Positions 1-5,217 are shown, numbered from the stretch's first letter. The stretch is DNA of 8,487 nucleotides from Bacteroidales bacterium (GCA_004555055.1 SFJN01000187.1:1-8487), one strand, 5' to 3'. The notes: generated by a model not told the origin, from the letters alone. A program made the numbers and translations.

Positions 1-111
1 GTAGAGCTTGTCCATGTAGCGGTAGATGTGGTTGAGGTCAACATCTTCATCATAATATGACTTCAGGTAATCTACTGTGGCAAGTTTGCTTCTGGGCTGC
101 AAGATATATAA
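1..111 (-). pseudogene. 5'-truncated IS1634-like (IS4 superfamily) transposase fragment, running off the left edge
   Basis: Read on the minus strand, this stretch encodes LQPRSKLATVDYLKSYY, then DEDVDLNHIYRYMDKLY, and stays open to the window edge. From memory, this matches the internal region of IS1634-type transposases of Bacteroidales, where a QPxSKxATVDYLKSYxDEDV block precedes IYRYxDKLY. In those proteins about 130 residues normally come before this block. Here the recognisable homology begins near position 105, and the same frame has TAA and TAG stops at 137-147, so the N-terminus is gone. The preceding codons (around 105-135) are AT-rich and do not look like the family. This is probably the broken end of an insertion sequence whose remainder lies to the left. 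The family assignment rests on recalled motif similarity over about 35 residues. Confidence 0.65.
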
Positions 112-288
112 TTTTATAACATACTGATATATTATATTTTACGACTACTTCCAAAAAGTGATTTTAGAATTTAGCACCATTTTAGCACCACTATTTAGCC
201 TTTATTAAAAAGATGGTTCTTTTAATTTTACCGCTTTACTGGATTGAGATACATCAATGTTTACACACAGACATGAAAGAATGTAAAA
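112..288. other. AT-rich gene-free stretch between the IS fragment and the redox operon terminator
   Basis: No credible coding region is visible in this interval on either strand; the only plus-strand reading is a run of about 35 codons from 213 with no family resemblance. The interval contains a tandem repeat of TTTAGCACCA (170-190). No tRNA-like cloverleaf, clean promoter box or CRISPR-like repeat was seen. It may be scar sequence left at the junction where the neighbouring IS was truncated. Confidence 0.5.
170..190. repeat. Two tandem copies of TTTAGCACCA, 11-base period
   Basis: TTTAGCACCA occurs at 170-179 and again at 181-190, separated by one base. A shorter related TTTAGCC follows at 194-200. 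The period of 11 puts both copies on nearly the same face of the helix. The role is unknown; short direct repeats of this kind occur at recombinase binding sites, but no integrase gene is visible beside it. Confidence 0.6.
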
Positions 289-335
289 CAGAGAAGAAGC
301 CAACCTATCAGCAATAAGTTGGCTTCTCTGTTTTT
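289..335. terminator. Bidirectional intrinsic terminator after the redox operon
   Basis: The left arm CAGAGAAGAAGCCAAC (289-304) pairs with GTTGGCTTCTCTG (318-330), leaving a 3-base bulge in the left arm and a 13-base loop. The plus strand continues with five T residues (331-335). On the minus strand the hairpin is followed by TTTTAC. The hairpin starts directly downstream of the stop codon of the DUF4405 gene, so it most likely ends the minus-strand operon. Confidence 0.8.
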
Positions 336-705
336 AATGGAACATATAGAACCAGGGCATTATCGTTATCAACAATAGCATCAATAAAAACACATAAAGT
401 ACCATCCGTAATGTCCGGTTCGGGCATTTCCTCTTAAAGAAAGCAGATACTATGTTTAGATGCAGCAGGATATGTACGGCAAGCAGAACAAGCAATGCCA
501 CTCCTGCCCATAAATGAACATCGCCCCAACCGTGTCTTCCCAATCCACACAAATGAGAACACCATGAATCGGCACCATGCATTCTTACGGCATGGCGGGA
601 AGGAATGACAACTTCCAAAATAAAACCGCTTACGCTAACTAATGCTATCACAATCAACATGGCAAGGTCAATGGCGATATTGACCGGCCTTCTATTCTTT
701 GTCAT
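334..705 (-). CDS. DUF4405-type small membrane cytochrome-like protein
   Basis: This 123-residue protein has three predicted hydrophobic helices (about residues 11-31, 64-86 and 101-121). The opening NIAIDLAMLIVIALVSVSGFI and the later block HLWAGVALLVLLAVHILLH resemble DUF4405 proteins, which are thought to carry haem and pass electrons across the membrane. Histidines suited to haem ligation sit in or near the helices (DVHLWAG, AVHILLH), with others in the intervening loop. The loop also has two cysteines (CSHLC) that could bind metal. The start codon overlaps the stop of the upstream NifX-like gene by 4 bases (ATGA), which implies translational coupling, and the terminator hairpin follows directly. 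Membrane location is clear from the sequence; the electron-transfer role is inferred from the family and from the polyferredoxin in the same operon. No flavinylation gene (ApbE, FMN-binding domain) is present in the window. Confidence 0.75.
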   Translation of the reverse strand: MTKNRRPVNIAIDLAMLIVIALVSVSGFILEVVIPSRHAVRMHGADSWCSHLCGLGRHGWGDVHLWAGVALLVLLAVHILLHLNIVSAFFKRKCPNRTLRMVLYVFLLMLLLITIMPWFYMFH

Positions 706-1088
706 TGATCCTTATTGTTGTGGTGATGGCATTCGTGGTGATGCTCATGCGATGAACAGCCGATACCGGAATCCGTGATTTTCCCATTCAGATAACCGGT
801 TACGACATTCAGGATGTTCCCGGAGCAACCCCTTATCACTTTTATATGATGGGATGTAAGGACATTCAAGGCCCCTTGTCCCATATTTCCTGCCAGCATT
901 ACACTGACCCCCATATTCTCCAATACCCCGGCTATGTCAGACTTACATCCGCATCCTTGGGGGGACGGTATCATTTCGCTGCTCAGAATTTGATTGTCTT
1001 GACCTATTGTCAATACAGTGTAATACTCACAGTGACCGAAATGGTCATCAACCATATTCTCTTTGGTCGGAATTGCAATTTTCATCAT
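702..1088 (-). CDS. NifX/NifB-type iron-molybdenum cluster-binding domain protein with a His/Cys-rich tail
   Basis: This 128-residue soluble protein opens with MKIAIPTKENMVDDHFGHCEYY, the usual start of the dinitrogenase FeMo-cofactor biosynthesis family (NifX, NafY, C-terminal NifB, orange-protein relatives). Residues 1-105 form the complete domain, including the CGC motif at 46-48, NMGQGALNVL near 68-77 and RGCSGN near 86-91. The last 18 residues form a metal-binding-like tail with seven histidines and two cysteines (C111 and C120). Two consecutive ATG codons are possible starts; the first (1086-1088) is used here, but the second is equally plausible. The gene lies 55 bases after the polyferredoxin and overlaps the DUF4405 gene by 4 bases, so the three probably share one transcript. 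Nitrogenase genes are not visible, so a role in handling another metal or Fe-S cluster is more likely than nitrogen fixation. The ligand cannot be read from the sequence. Confidence 0.85.
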   Translation of the reverse strand: MMKIAIPTKENMVDDHFGHCEYYTVLTIGQDNQILSSEMIPSPQGCGCKSDIAGVLENMGVSVMLAGNMGQGALNVLTSHHIKVIRGCSGNILNVVTGYLNGKITDSGIGCSSHEHHHECHHHNNKDQ

Positions 1089-1117
1089 AATCTATTTTTT
1101 TTGTTAATGTAATCTAT
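1088..1117. repeat. Direct repeat TAATCTAT, 22-base period, in the gap before the NifX-like gene
   Basis: TAATCTAT is found at 1088-1095 and 1110-1117, two helical turns apart, within the 55-base gap between the polyferredoxin stop and the NifX-like start. No TAnnTTTG box is seen in the gap, so an independent promoter is not supported. The repeat could be fortuitous in AT-rich DNA. Confidence 0.35.
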
Positions 1118-1143
1118 CGTTGCGCTCATTAGATTTATGTCAG

Positions 1144-1824
1144 TCAAGGCTTCATCTCTGGGACTTTAAGAGGGCATCCTTTTACGCAATTGCCGCACTT
1201 GATACAATCGGGATGGAGGAAACCCTCTTCGTCATTCCGGCTCTCATAAGGCTTCAGCTGCATGGGACACACTGCAGAGCACAGCTTACATCTGGTAGTG
1301 CATTTTTCGCCTACCAGAATGCGACGGTAGTTGTTGGGAAGTCTGCCGCTGCGAGGAGTCACCCATGCAGATAGCGATCCCATAGGGCAAAACGAGCACC
1401 ATGTGCGCGGAGCGTAAATAAAAGAAAGAGTCACGCCTACAATAGTGGTAATCAGTATGATTGTCCAGAATACACGTCCCATGTCGTTCCAATCTCCCCA
1501 GGCCCGGTACATCTGTATGCCGAACATGGTGAAGATGAACATCACCATGAAGATACGGAATCCTTTTGTGCGTACAAACACCGGAATAGGCCTGTGCGGT
1601 GAATATTTCGTCAGTACACGGTCATAGAAGTTACCACGTGGGCAAGCATTGCCGCACCACCACCGTCCTTTGCGCACGGCAAATGCGACAGGTGCTATCA
1701 TGCAGATTATGGCAAGGAAACCGATAACCGGCCAGAAATAGCCAACGACAAGATATATCAACAGAATCCAGTATAACGGGAAGCCCTTTCGGGGCAGTGA
1801 ACGAAAAAATTGTTTATGAGCCAT
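1144..1824 (-). CDS. Membrane-bound [4Fe-4S] polyferredoxin of the NapH/CcoG type
   Basis: This 226-residue membrane iron-sulfur protein probably moves electrons between the cytoplasm and a membrane partner. Hydrophobic segments lie at about residues 17-50, 90-106 and 118-137. Two membrane-side cysteine motifs are visible, C57-xxx-C61-P (CGNACP) and C143-xx-C146-P (CSFCPMG), as in the NapH, NosR and CcoG group. The C-terminus holds two clusters: C175-xxx-C179-xx-C182-xxx-C186-P and C207-xx-C210-xx-C213-xxx-C217-P, the second being a classical ferredoxin pattern. Two [4Fe-4S] clusters are therefore well supported. It is shorter than NosR and has no FMN-binding domain. It is the first gene after its own promoter and is followed 55 bases later by the NifX-like gene. 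The start is set by the ATG about 30 bases after the predicted transcription start. The redox partner is unknown; the DUF4405 protein is an obvious candidate. Confidence 0.85.
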   Translation of the reverse strand: MAHKQFFRSLPRKGFPLYWILLIYLVVGYFWPVIGFLAIICMIAPVAFAVRKGRWWCGNACPRGNFYDRVLTKYSPHRPIPVFVRTKGFRIFMVMFIFTMFGIQMYRAWGDWNDMGRVFWTIILITTIVGVTLSFIYAPRTWCSFCPMGSLSAWVTPRSGRLPNNYRRILVGEKCTTRCKLCSAVCPMQLKPYESRNDEEGFLHPDCIKCGNCVKGCPLKVPEMKP

Positions 1825-1858
1825 GGGGTTCTTACTTGTTTACATCATTTTACGACTG

Positions 1859-1890
1859 CAAAGTTACACAATTTACTTTATTGACACAAA
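1859..1890 (-). promoter_or_regulatory. Bacteroidota-type promoter of the polyferredoxin operon
   Basis: On the minus strand a perfect -7 box TAACTTTG (1859-1866) is preceded by TTTG (1887-1890) with a 20-base spacer, which fits the TTTG-N19-21-TAnnTTTG consensus. Transcription would start around 1851-1855, leaving a leader of about 30 bases. This is the best-formed promoter in the window. Confidence 0.75.
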
Positions 1891-1903
1891 CGATAAAACA
1901 GAT

Positions 1904-1923
1904 GATAATATTGATAATATCGA
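1904..1923. promoter_or_regulatory. Candidate LysR-type operator upstream of the polyferredoxin promoter
   Basis: The 13-mer TTGATAATATCGA (1911-1923) has the T-N11-A form bound by LysR-family regulators, with near-palindromic arms TTGA/TCGA. It lies about 58-70 bases before the predicted start of the polyferredoxin transcript, where LysR regulators usually bind. A directly repeated GATAATAT (1904-1911 and 1913-1920) overlaps it. The 12-mer core GATAAT[A/T]TCGAT recurs with one mismatch in front of the regulator gene (2869-2880). Function is inferred from position and recurrence. Confidence 0.45.
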
Positions 1924-2850
1924 TTACATGGTTATCGGGAACTTTTTAATACGTTGGTAGAGCATGGTTGCTGGGATGATGGCCTTTATTGCATCGGCAA
2001 GGATGTTGAGCAACCGTTCACGCACGAAATTGCGGTGAACCACAAAGGCTATCTCACGACTCGGTTCGGGGTTTGCGAATATGCGGACATTTGCTTGCTG
2101 GCATTTTCTGAGAAGTGGCACATGCAGTTCAGGAATGATTGCATACCCACCGTTCTCATCCACGATTTTGATGAGGGTCTCTACGTTTCCAGCTTCATAT
2201 ATGGCATGCCTGCCGGTGATATTGTTACAGAAAGGGAAAACACCGCGATTGGGACAATAACCTTCACGTAGCACCCAGACGCTATCTATAGGAAGGAGGT
2301 CTGCCTGCAAAACAGTGTCATTATGGATAGACGATTCCGGGGAGACATAAGCCATGAGCCGTTCCTGAAAAATCGGGATTTCCAGCAACTCGCTGTTGTT
2401 GACAGGTGTCGCCATAAGCGCGATATCAATCTCCCCACGTTTCAGTTTTGAGACAAGGGTGGAAACACTCGCTTCCTCGACATGCAGATGTATGTCGGGA
2501 TGGCTTTCCGACAGATATTTAAACATCTTGGGTAAGAGATATGGCGCAACCGTTGAAATTGTCCCAAGCGAGATATTTCCAACGGACTCTCCTTTTCTTG
2601 TGGCCACCAGTTCTTTGACCTGTGCGGCATTGAACAACACTCGCTTTACCCGGCCGATGATTTCTTCACCGACAGCCGTCGGCTTCACCGGATGACTGTT
2701 GCGATCAAATATAGTCACATCAAGTTCTGTCTCCAGTTTTTGAACAAGTGAAGACAAGGTTGACTGCGAAACGCCGCACGACTCCGCCGCCTTTGCAAAA
2801 TGGCGGTATTTATCAACCGCCACTATGTATTCCATTTGCTGAAGTGTCAT
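1924..2850 (-). CDS. OxyR-like LysR-family transcriptional regulator with conserved redox cysteine pair
   Basis: This 308-residue DNA-binding regulator has the usual LysR length. Residues 1-60 form the winged helix-turn-helix (MTLQQMEYIVAVDKYRHFAKAAE, then SQSTLSSLVQKLE and FDR). From about residue 90 onward there is a two-lobed periplasmic-binding-like effector domain. Cys199 and Cys208 lie in REGYCPNRGVFPFC, the same spacing and numbering as the peroxide-sensing pair of E. coli OxyR (in GHCLRDQAMGFC). This supports a thiol-switch sensor, but the surrounding residues differ from standard OxyR, so peroxide may not be the signal. The gene ends 99 bases before the polyferredoxin on the same strand, and a matching T-N11-A element is found in front of both, which points to autoregulation and control of the operon. 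No clean -7 box is seen on the minus strand before this gene. It could be a Bacteroidota OxyR paralogue; the name oxyR is withheld for that reason. Confidence 0.9.
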   Translation of the reverse strand: MTLQQMEYIVAVDKYRHFAKAAESCGVSQSTLSSLVQKLETELDVTIFDRNSHPVKPTAVGEEIIGRVKRVLFNAAQVKELVATRKGESVGNISLGTISTVAPYLLPKMFKYLSESHPDIHLHVEEASVSTLVSKLKRGEIDIALMATPVNNSELLEIPIFQERLMAYVSPESSIHNDTVLQADLLPIDSVWVLREGYCPNRGVFPFCNNITGRHAIYEAGNVETLIKIVDENGGYAIIPELHVPLLRKCQQANVRIFANPEPSREIAFVVHRNFVRERLLNILADAIKAIIPATMLYQRIKKFPITM

Positions 2851-2851
2851 A

Positions 2852-2859
2852 TAACTTTG
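2852..2859 (+). promoter_or_regulatory. Plus-strand -7 box divergent to the regulator gene
   Basis: TAACTTTG here is a perfect TAnnTTTG box reading away from the regulator, whose start codon lies at 2848-2850. No TTTG is seen at the preferred spacing upstream (the nearest, 2835-2838, is 13 bases away). It would start transcription near 2866, ahead of the small ORF at 2901. The candidate operator at 2867-2879 would overlap that start point. Confidence 0.4.
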
Positions 2860-2866
2860 TTTGTAT

Positions 2867-2879
2867 TCGATAATTTCGA
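2867..2879. promoter_or_regulatory. Candidate LysR-type operator in front of the regulator gene
   Basis: TCGATAATTTCGA has the T-N11-A form, with arms TCGA and TCGA that are exact inverted repeats around a 5-base spacer. It lies 17-29 bases upstream of the regulator's start codon. It matches the element at 1911-1923 at 11 of 13 positions in the same register (GATAAT[A/T]TCGA shared). The position suits autorepression, as is common in the LysR family; binding is inferred. Confidence 0.45.
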
Positions 2880-2900
2880 TGCAAACATGTGCTTCATTGT

Positions 2901-3053
2901 ATGCGTTCTAATTTAAATATGAGCTCATTTAATGAAGCTATTTTGTTTAGTGGTGATAGTATTTTAATAAAAGAAGGATGTGAAATAAAAAAATACAAAG
3001 AGAGAGATTTTTCTCAAAAAAGCAGTTTATTGACTCCCACTATTATTAGATAG
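2901..3053 (+). CDS. Possible small protein gene divergent from the LysR regulator (50 residues)
   Basis: An open frame runs from ATG at 2901 (alternative ATG at 2919) to TAG at 3051-3053. The product starts MRSNLNMSSFNEAILFSGDS and continues ILIKEGCEIKKYKERDFSQK to a short hydrophilic end. No signal peptide, membrane segment or known domain is recognised. Three things argue that it may be real: a TAnnTTTG box about 40 bases upstream, a terminator with plus-strand T residues about 45 bases downstream, and codons (AAA, GAA, ATT, TTA) typical of low-GC Bacteroidota genes. Against it, the ORF is short, AT-rich DNA yields such frames by chance, and no homologue is known to me. It could also be a remnant of a longer gene. 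Confidence 0.35.
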   Translation: MRSNLNMSSFNEAILFSGDSILIKEGCEIKKYKERDFSQKSSLLTPTIIR

Positions 3054-3094
3054 TTGAGATTAGCTGTGTTCAAATTTTTACTTCCTACTAATAG

Positions 3095-3133
3095 AAATCC
3101 GTGGATAAGAAATTAACCTATCCACGGATTTTT
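3095..3133. terminator. Intrinsic terminator between the regulator region and the NlpE-like gene
   Basis: AAATCCGTGGATA (3095-3107) pairs perfectly over 13 bases with TATCCACGGATTT (3119-3131) around an 11-base loop. The plus strand continues with further T residues, so it terminates plus-strand transcription well. On the minus strand the tail is TTTCTATTAG, weaker but usable for the NlpE-like gene that stops at 3151. It probably works in both directions. Confidence 0.8.
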
Positions 3134-3150
3134 ATTTGTAACGTTGTTTT

Positions 3151-3612
3151 TTACTTTCTCTTTTTCAACACATAGAACCTGGCGGTTTCACCTTCTGGTT
3201 CATTGCCAACCGAGTCTGTCATAACAATGTTATTGTCATCCTTCACTTTATAGAAGGTATGCTCACCGCTTGAGGGACGTACAAGCATCAGTACATTGTC
3301 ATCGAGTACTTTGAATACTCCGCTTGCCTCGTCATGCCCATCCTTTTGGTCAATGTAATCCTGCTCAATCTGATATGTACCGTCAGCCTTGATGGTGAGC
3401 ACAGTCTTTATGCCCGATCCATCAGCCGCAGGGAATGTTCCCTCGTAAGTTCCTGCTACGGATGCCAAATCCAGATTGTTTTTATCGGAAGCCGTGTTAC
3501 CCACCACGCTTGTTGTATCCTTACCAACTACACTTCGGGCAGCCTTCTTGTCAGAGCAAGAAGCAAAGACTGCAAGAGCTGCAACTGCCAAAATCATCAA
3601 ATTCTTTTTCAT
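3151..3612 (-). CDS. Lipoprotein with an NlpE N-terminal-like domain lacking the usual cysteine pair
   Basis: This 153-residue protein starts with a lipoprotein signal peptide: positive MKKN, a hydrophobic stretch and the lipobox AVFASC, with lipidated Cys19. A linker to about residue 50 is followed by one domain resembling the N-terminal barrel of NlpE (copper resistance/adhesion-sensing lipoprotein): AGTYEGTFPAADGSGIKT, then LTIKADGTYQIEQDYIDQKD, ending FYVLKK. In typical NlpE the segment reads PCADCPGI; here the two cysteines are replaced by Ala62 and Gly65. A copper or disulfide role through that pair is therefore unlikely. The protein should sit in the outer membrane envelope. It is transcribed alone, with a candidate promoter at 3673-3680 and a terminator downstream. 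The IS110-type element begins about 110 bases upstream of its start codon. The fold is likely; the function is not known. Confidence 0.8.
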   Translation of the reverse strand: MKKNLMILAVAALAVFASCSDKKAARSVVGKDTTSVVGNTASDKNNLDLASVAGTYEGTFPAADGSGIKTVLTIKADGTYQIEQDYIDQKDGHDEASGVFKVLDDNVLMLVRPSSGEHTFYKVKDDNNIVMTDSVGNEPEGETARFYVLKKRK

Positions 3613-3672
3613 ATTTTACTGTGTTTATTGTATATTGGTTATTTGTTGGCGGAACATGCCGCTTTGAATTTA

Positions 3673-3680
3673 CAAATTTA
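3673..3680 (-). promoter_or_regulatory. -7 box of the NlpE-like lipoprotein gene
   Basis: On the minus strand TAAATTTG matches TAnnTTTG about 60 bases before the start codon. No TTTG is found at the preferred distance (around 3701-3704). The IS begins only about 30-40 bases upstream of the box, so any sequences that once lay further upstream have been displaced. Confidence 0.5.
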
Positions 3681-3816
3681 GATAAAATTCCCGAGTTATA
3701 AGCCAGTTGAGATAAAAAACCTAATAGATTTCCTTCCCGAAGAGCCGACAACATGGAAAATCAAGGCCGACATACGCTCAATCCTATTTTTCGTGCTCTA
3801 AGTCACAATTATTTAT

Positions 3817-3824
3817 TATCTTTG
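3817..3824 (+). promoter_or_regulatory. -7 box for the IS110-type transposase
   Basis: TATCTTTG matches TAnnTTTG, 35 bases before the transposase ATG at 3860. The -33 position has only a weak match (TTTTTCG at about 3787-3793). It probably drives the transposase transcript. Confidence 0.5.
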
Positions 3825-3859
3825 AGGTCTTATTGTTTAACCCTCTAAAAGTTAGGCTT

Positions 3860-4981
3860 ATGAGATCAGTATGCGGCCTTGACGTTCACAAAGATAGTGT
3901 ATATCTTTGTATTTTGAGCGAGGATGGCGAATTAACTGCATCAGATGCGTGATTTGTTGCTCGCCCATCATGTGGAGAAAGTGTCCATGGAGAGTACGAG
4001 CGTCTACTGGATTCCCATTTGGCGCATTCTTGCGCCCCATTTTCACCTGCAGCTCGTCAACCCTTATTTCATCAAACAGCTGCCTGGACACAAAGTGATG
4101 TTGCTGACGCGCAATGGATTGCCGAGTGCACGATGAAAAATCTTATCAGTAGCAGTTTCGTGCCACCTGAGGATATACAGCAACTCCGCCAGTACGACAG
4201 ACGTATCTTCGACCTTGACGAGGAAATCGTCCGCAAGTTGTCCAAACTTGACGCCGTGATGCAGCGATGCAATATCCGACTGAGCAATTATGTGTCCAAC
4301 GTGGACTGCAAGAGCTACAAGGACGTGGTGCGGAAAATATCCGAGGGTGTGACAGACCCGGAGATTCTGATAGAGGTAATCCACGGACGCATCATCAAAC
4401 ATCACGGCAGGGAAACAATACTGGCCTCGCTGACCGGTGTCGTATCACAAGCGGAGATAGACGTGCTCAGGCAGTTGCGTGAGGAGCTTGACCTGGCCGA
4501 GGAACACAAGCAGGAGTGCCTTGAGAGAATGTTGGAGATATGCCAGGAGAAATATCCTGACGAGTTGAGACGGTTGCAGACCATACCTGGAGTAAGTGAG
4601 CGTACGGCCACATCATTGATCGCAGAGATCGGAACGGACATGAGCAAGTTCGAAACGGCCAACCACCTTGCAGCCTGGAGTGGGCTGAGACCGAGAAACG
4701 ACGAGTCCAACAGGAAGTTCAAGTCACGTCGCATAACTCACGGCAATGTCTATTTGCGTAAGAACATCATTCAGTGCGCATGGTCTGCAAGCAGGACAAA
4801 GGACTGCTTTTTCAGCAGATTCTCCTACCACCAGACGCAAGTCAGAAAGAAAAACAAGATGAAGGTCATTGTGGCTGTGGCTAGAAAGTTGTTAGTTGCC
4901 GCATGGCATGTAATCCACGACAAGACGGATTACGTTGACTTCCAAAAACAAGATCGTCAATCGCCCGCTTCAAACGGGTGA
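3860..4981 (+). pseudogene. IS110-family transposase broken by two lesions
   Basis: The gene begins at ATG 3860 with MRSVCGLDVHKDSVYLCILS, the N-terminus of IS110 DEDD recombinases. The frame stops at TGA 3950-3952. Homology resumes in another frame at 3942 (QMRDLLLAHHVEKVSMESTS, then VYWIPIW and HFHLQLVNPYFIKQLPGHK). About a dozen codons expected between the two are missing, so the first lesion is a deletion. A second lesion at about 4088-4093 is the loss of one base: KSDVADAQWIAE is encoded only after returning to the first frame. From there the frame is open to TGA 4979-4981 and contains the C-terminal domain (LQTIPGVSERTATSLIAEIG; AAWSGLRPRNDESNRKFKSR; THGNVYLRK). The acidic RuvC-like residues are still encoded (GLDVHKD, MEST, DVADAQ) but in different frames. 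No functional full-length product is expected. Confidence 0.88.
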
Positions 4982-5010
4982 CAACGATATACCACTCATG
5001 GAAAGGCTAT

Positions 5011-5018
5011 TATCTTTG
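5011..5018 (+). promoter_or_regulatory. -7 box in the IS 3' noncoding end
   Basis: TATCTTTG, identical to the box in front of the transposase, begins 29 bases after the transposase stop codon and reads toward the right end of the IS. No TTTG is found 19-21 bases upstream. It could start a short noncoding transcript at about 5025. Confidence 0.45.
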
Positions 5019-5024
5019 TGATGG

Positions 5025-5204
5025 TTCTGACCTCGCTTGCAAATTAACTTATTCCACGGGTGGCCATGGAAGCCAGTTTGAGCCTTGAGCTCGAAGAGGA
5101 AAGTATGATAATCCCCTACACCCGCGTAAACGTGGGTGTGGGATGTTATGTGCCATTTTAAGAAATACTTGACCAAAGTCCTTTGTTTTAGTTACTCCTT
5201 ACCC
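5025..5204 (+). ncRNA. Candidate bridge RNA of the IS1111-type element
   Basis: IS110-family recombinases use a structured bridge RNA encoded in a noncoding end of the element; in IS1111-type members it lies downstream of the transposase. Here 223 bases separate the stop codon from the right inverted repeat, against 126 on the left. The region has a -7 box just upstream and a strong hairpin at 5115-5142. Both ends of the RNA are estimates. Donor and target loops were not identified by eye, and the element is decayed, so the RNA could be degenerate as well. Confidence 0.4.
5115..5142. other. Strong 12-bp hairpin with TAAA loop inside the IS 3' end
   Basis: CCTACACCCGCG (5115-5126) pairs with CGTGGGTGTGGG (5131-5142) around a TAAA loop. 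Ten pairs are Watson-Crick and two are G-T wobbles when read as plus-strand RNA. No T run follows, so it is not a classical terminator. It is the most stable structure I can see in the noncoding end. Confidence 0.7.
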
Positions 5205-5217
5205 GGAAATCTATTAG
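5205..5217. repeat. Right subterminal inverted repeat of the IS1111-type element
   Basis: GGAAATCTATTAG is the exact reverse complement of CTAATAGATTTCC at 3721-3733. Outside it, TTTTTAT mirrors ATAAAAA on the left side, with a two-base length difference. Confidence 0.85.

Larger units (their letters stand above)
3721..5217 (+). mobile_element. IS110-family element of the IS1111 type with subterminal inverted repeats, transposase inactivated
   Basis: A perfect 13-base inverted repeat bounds this segment: CTAATAGATTTCC at 3721-3733 and its complement GGAAATCTATTAG at 5205-5217. With a two-base gap the similarity extends outward through ATAAAAA to about 3712 and 5224. Inverted repeats near the ends separate the IS1111 subgroup from ordinary IS110 elements. 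The span of about 1.5 kb, a DEDD-type transposase and a longer noncoding 3' end also fit that group. The exact ends, usually a few bases outside the repeats, cannot be set without an empty site. The element lies between the NlpE-like gene and rmuC, at the point where base composition changes. Confidence 0.8.

Noticed and set aside
1954..2271. Plus-strand frame opposite the LysR regulator
   Set aside because: It is an antisense shadow of a well-supported gene, with no promoter box or family match.
3942..4136. Programmed ribosomal frameshift as an explanation for the split transposase
   Set aside because: The first break also lacks about a dozen conserved codons, and no heptameric slippery site is seen at either break. 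Mutational decay is simpler.
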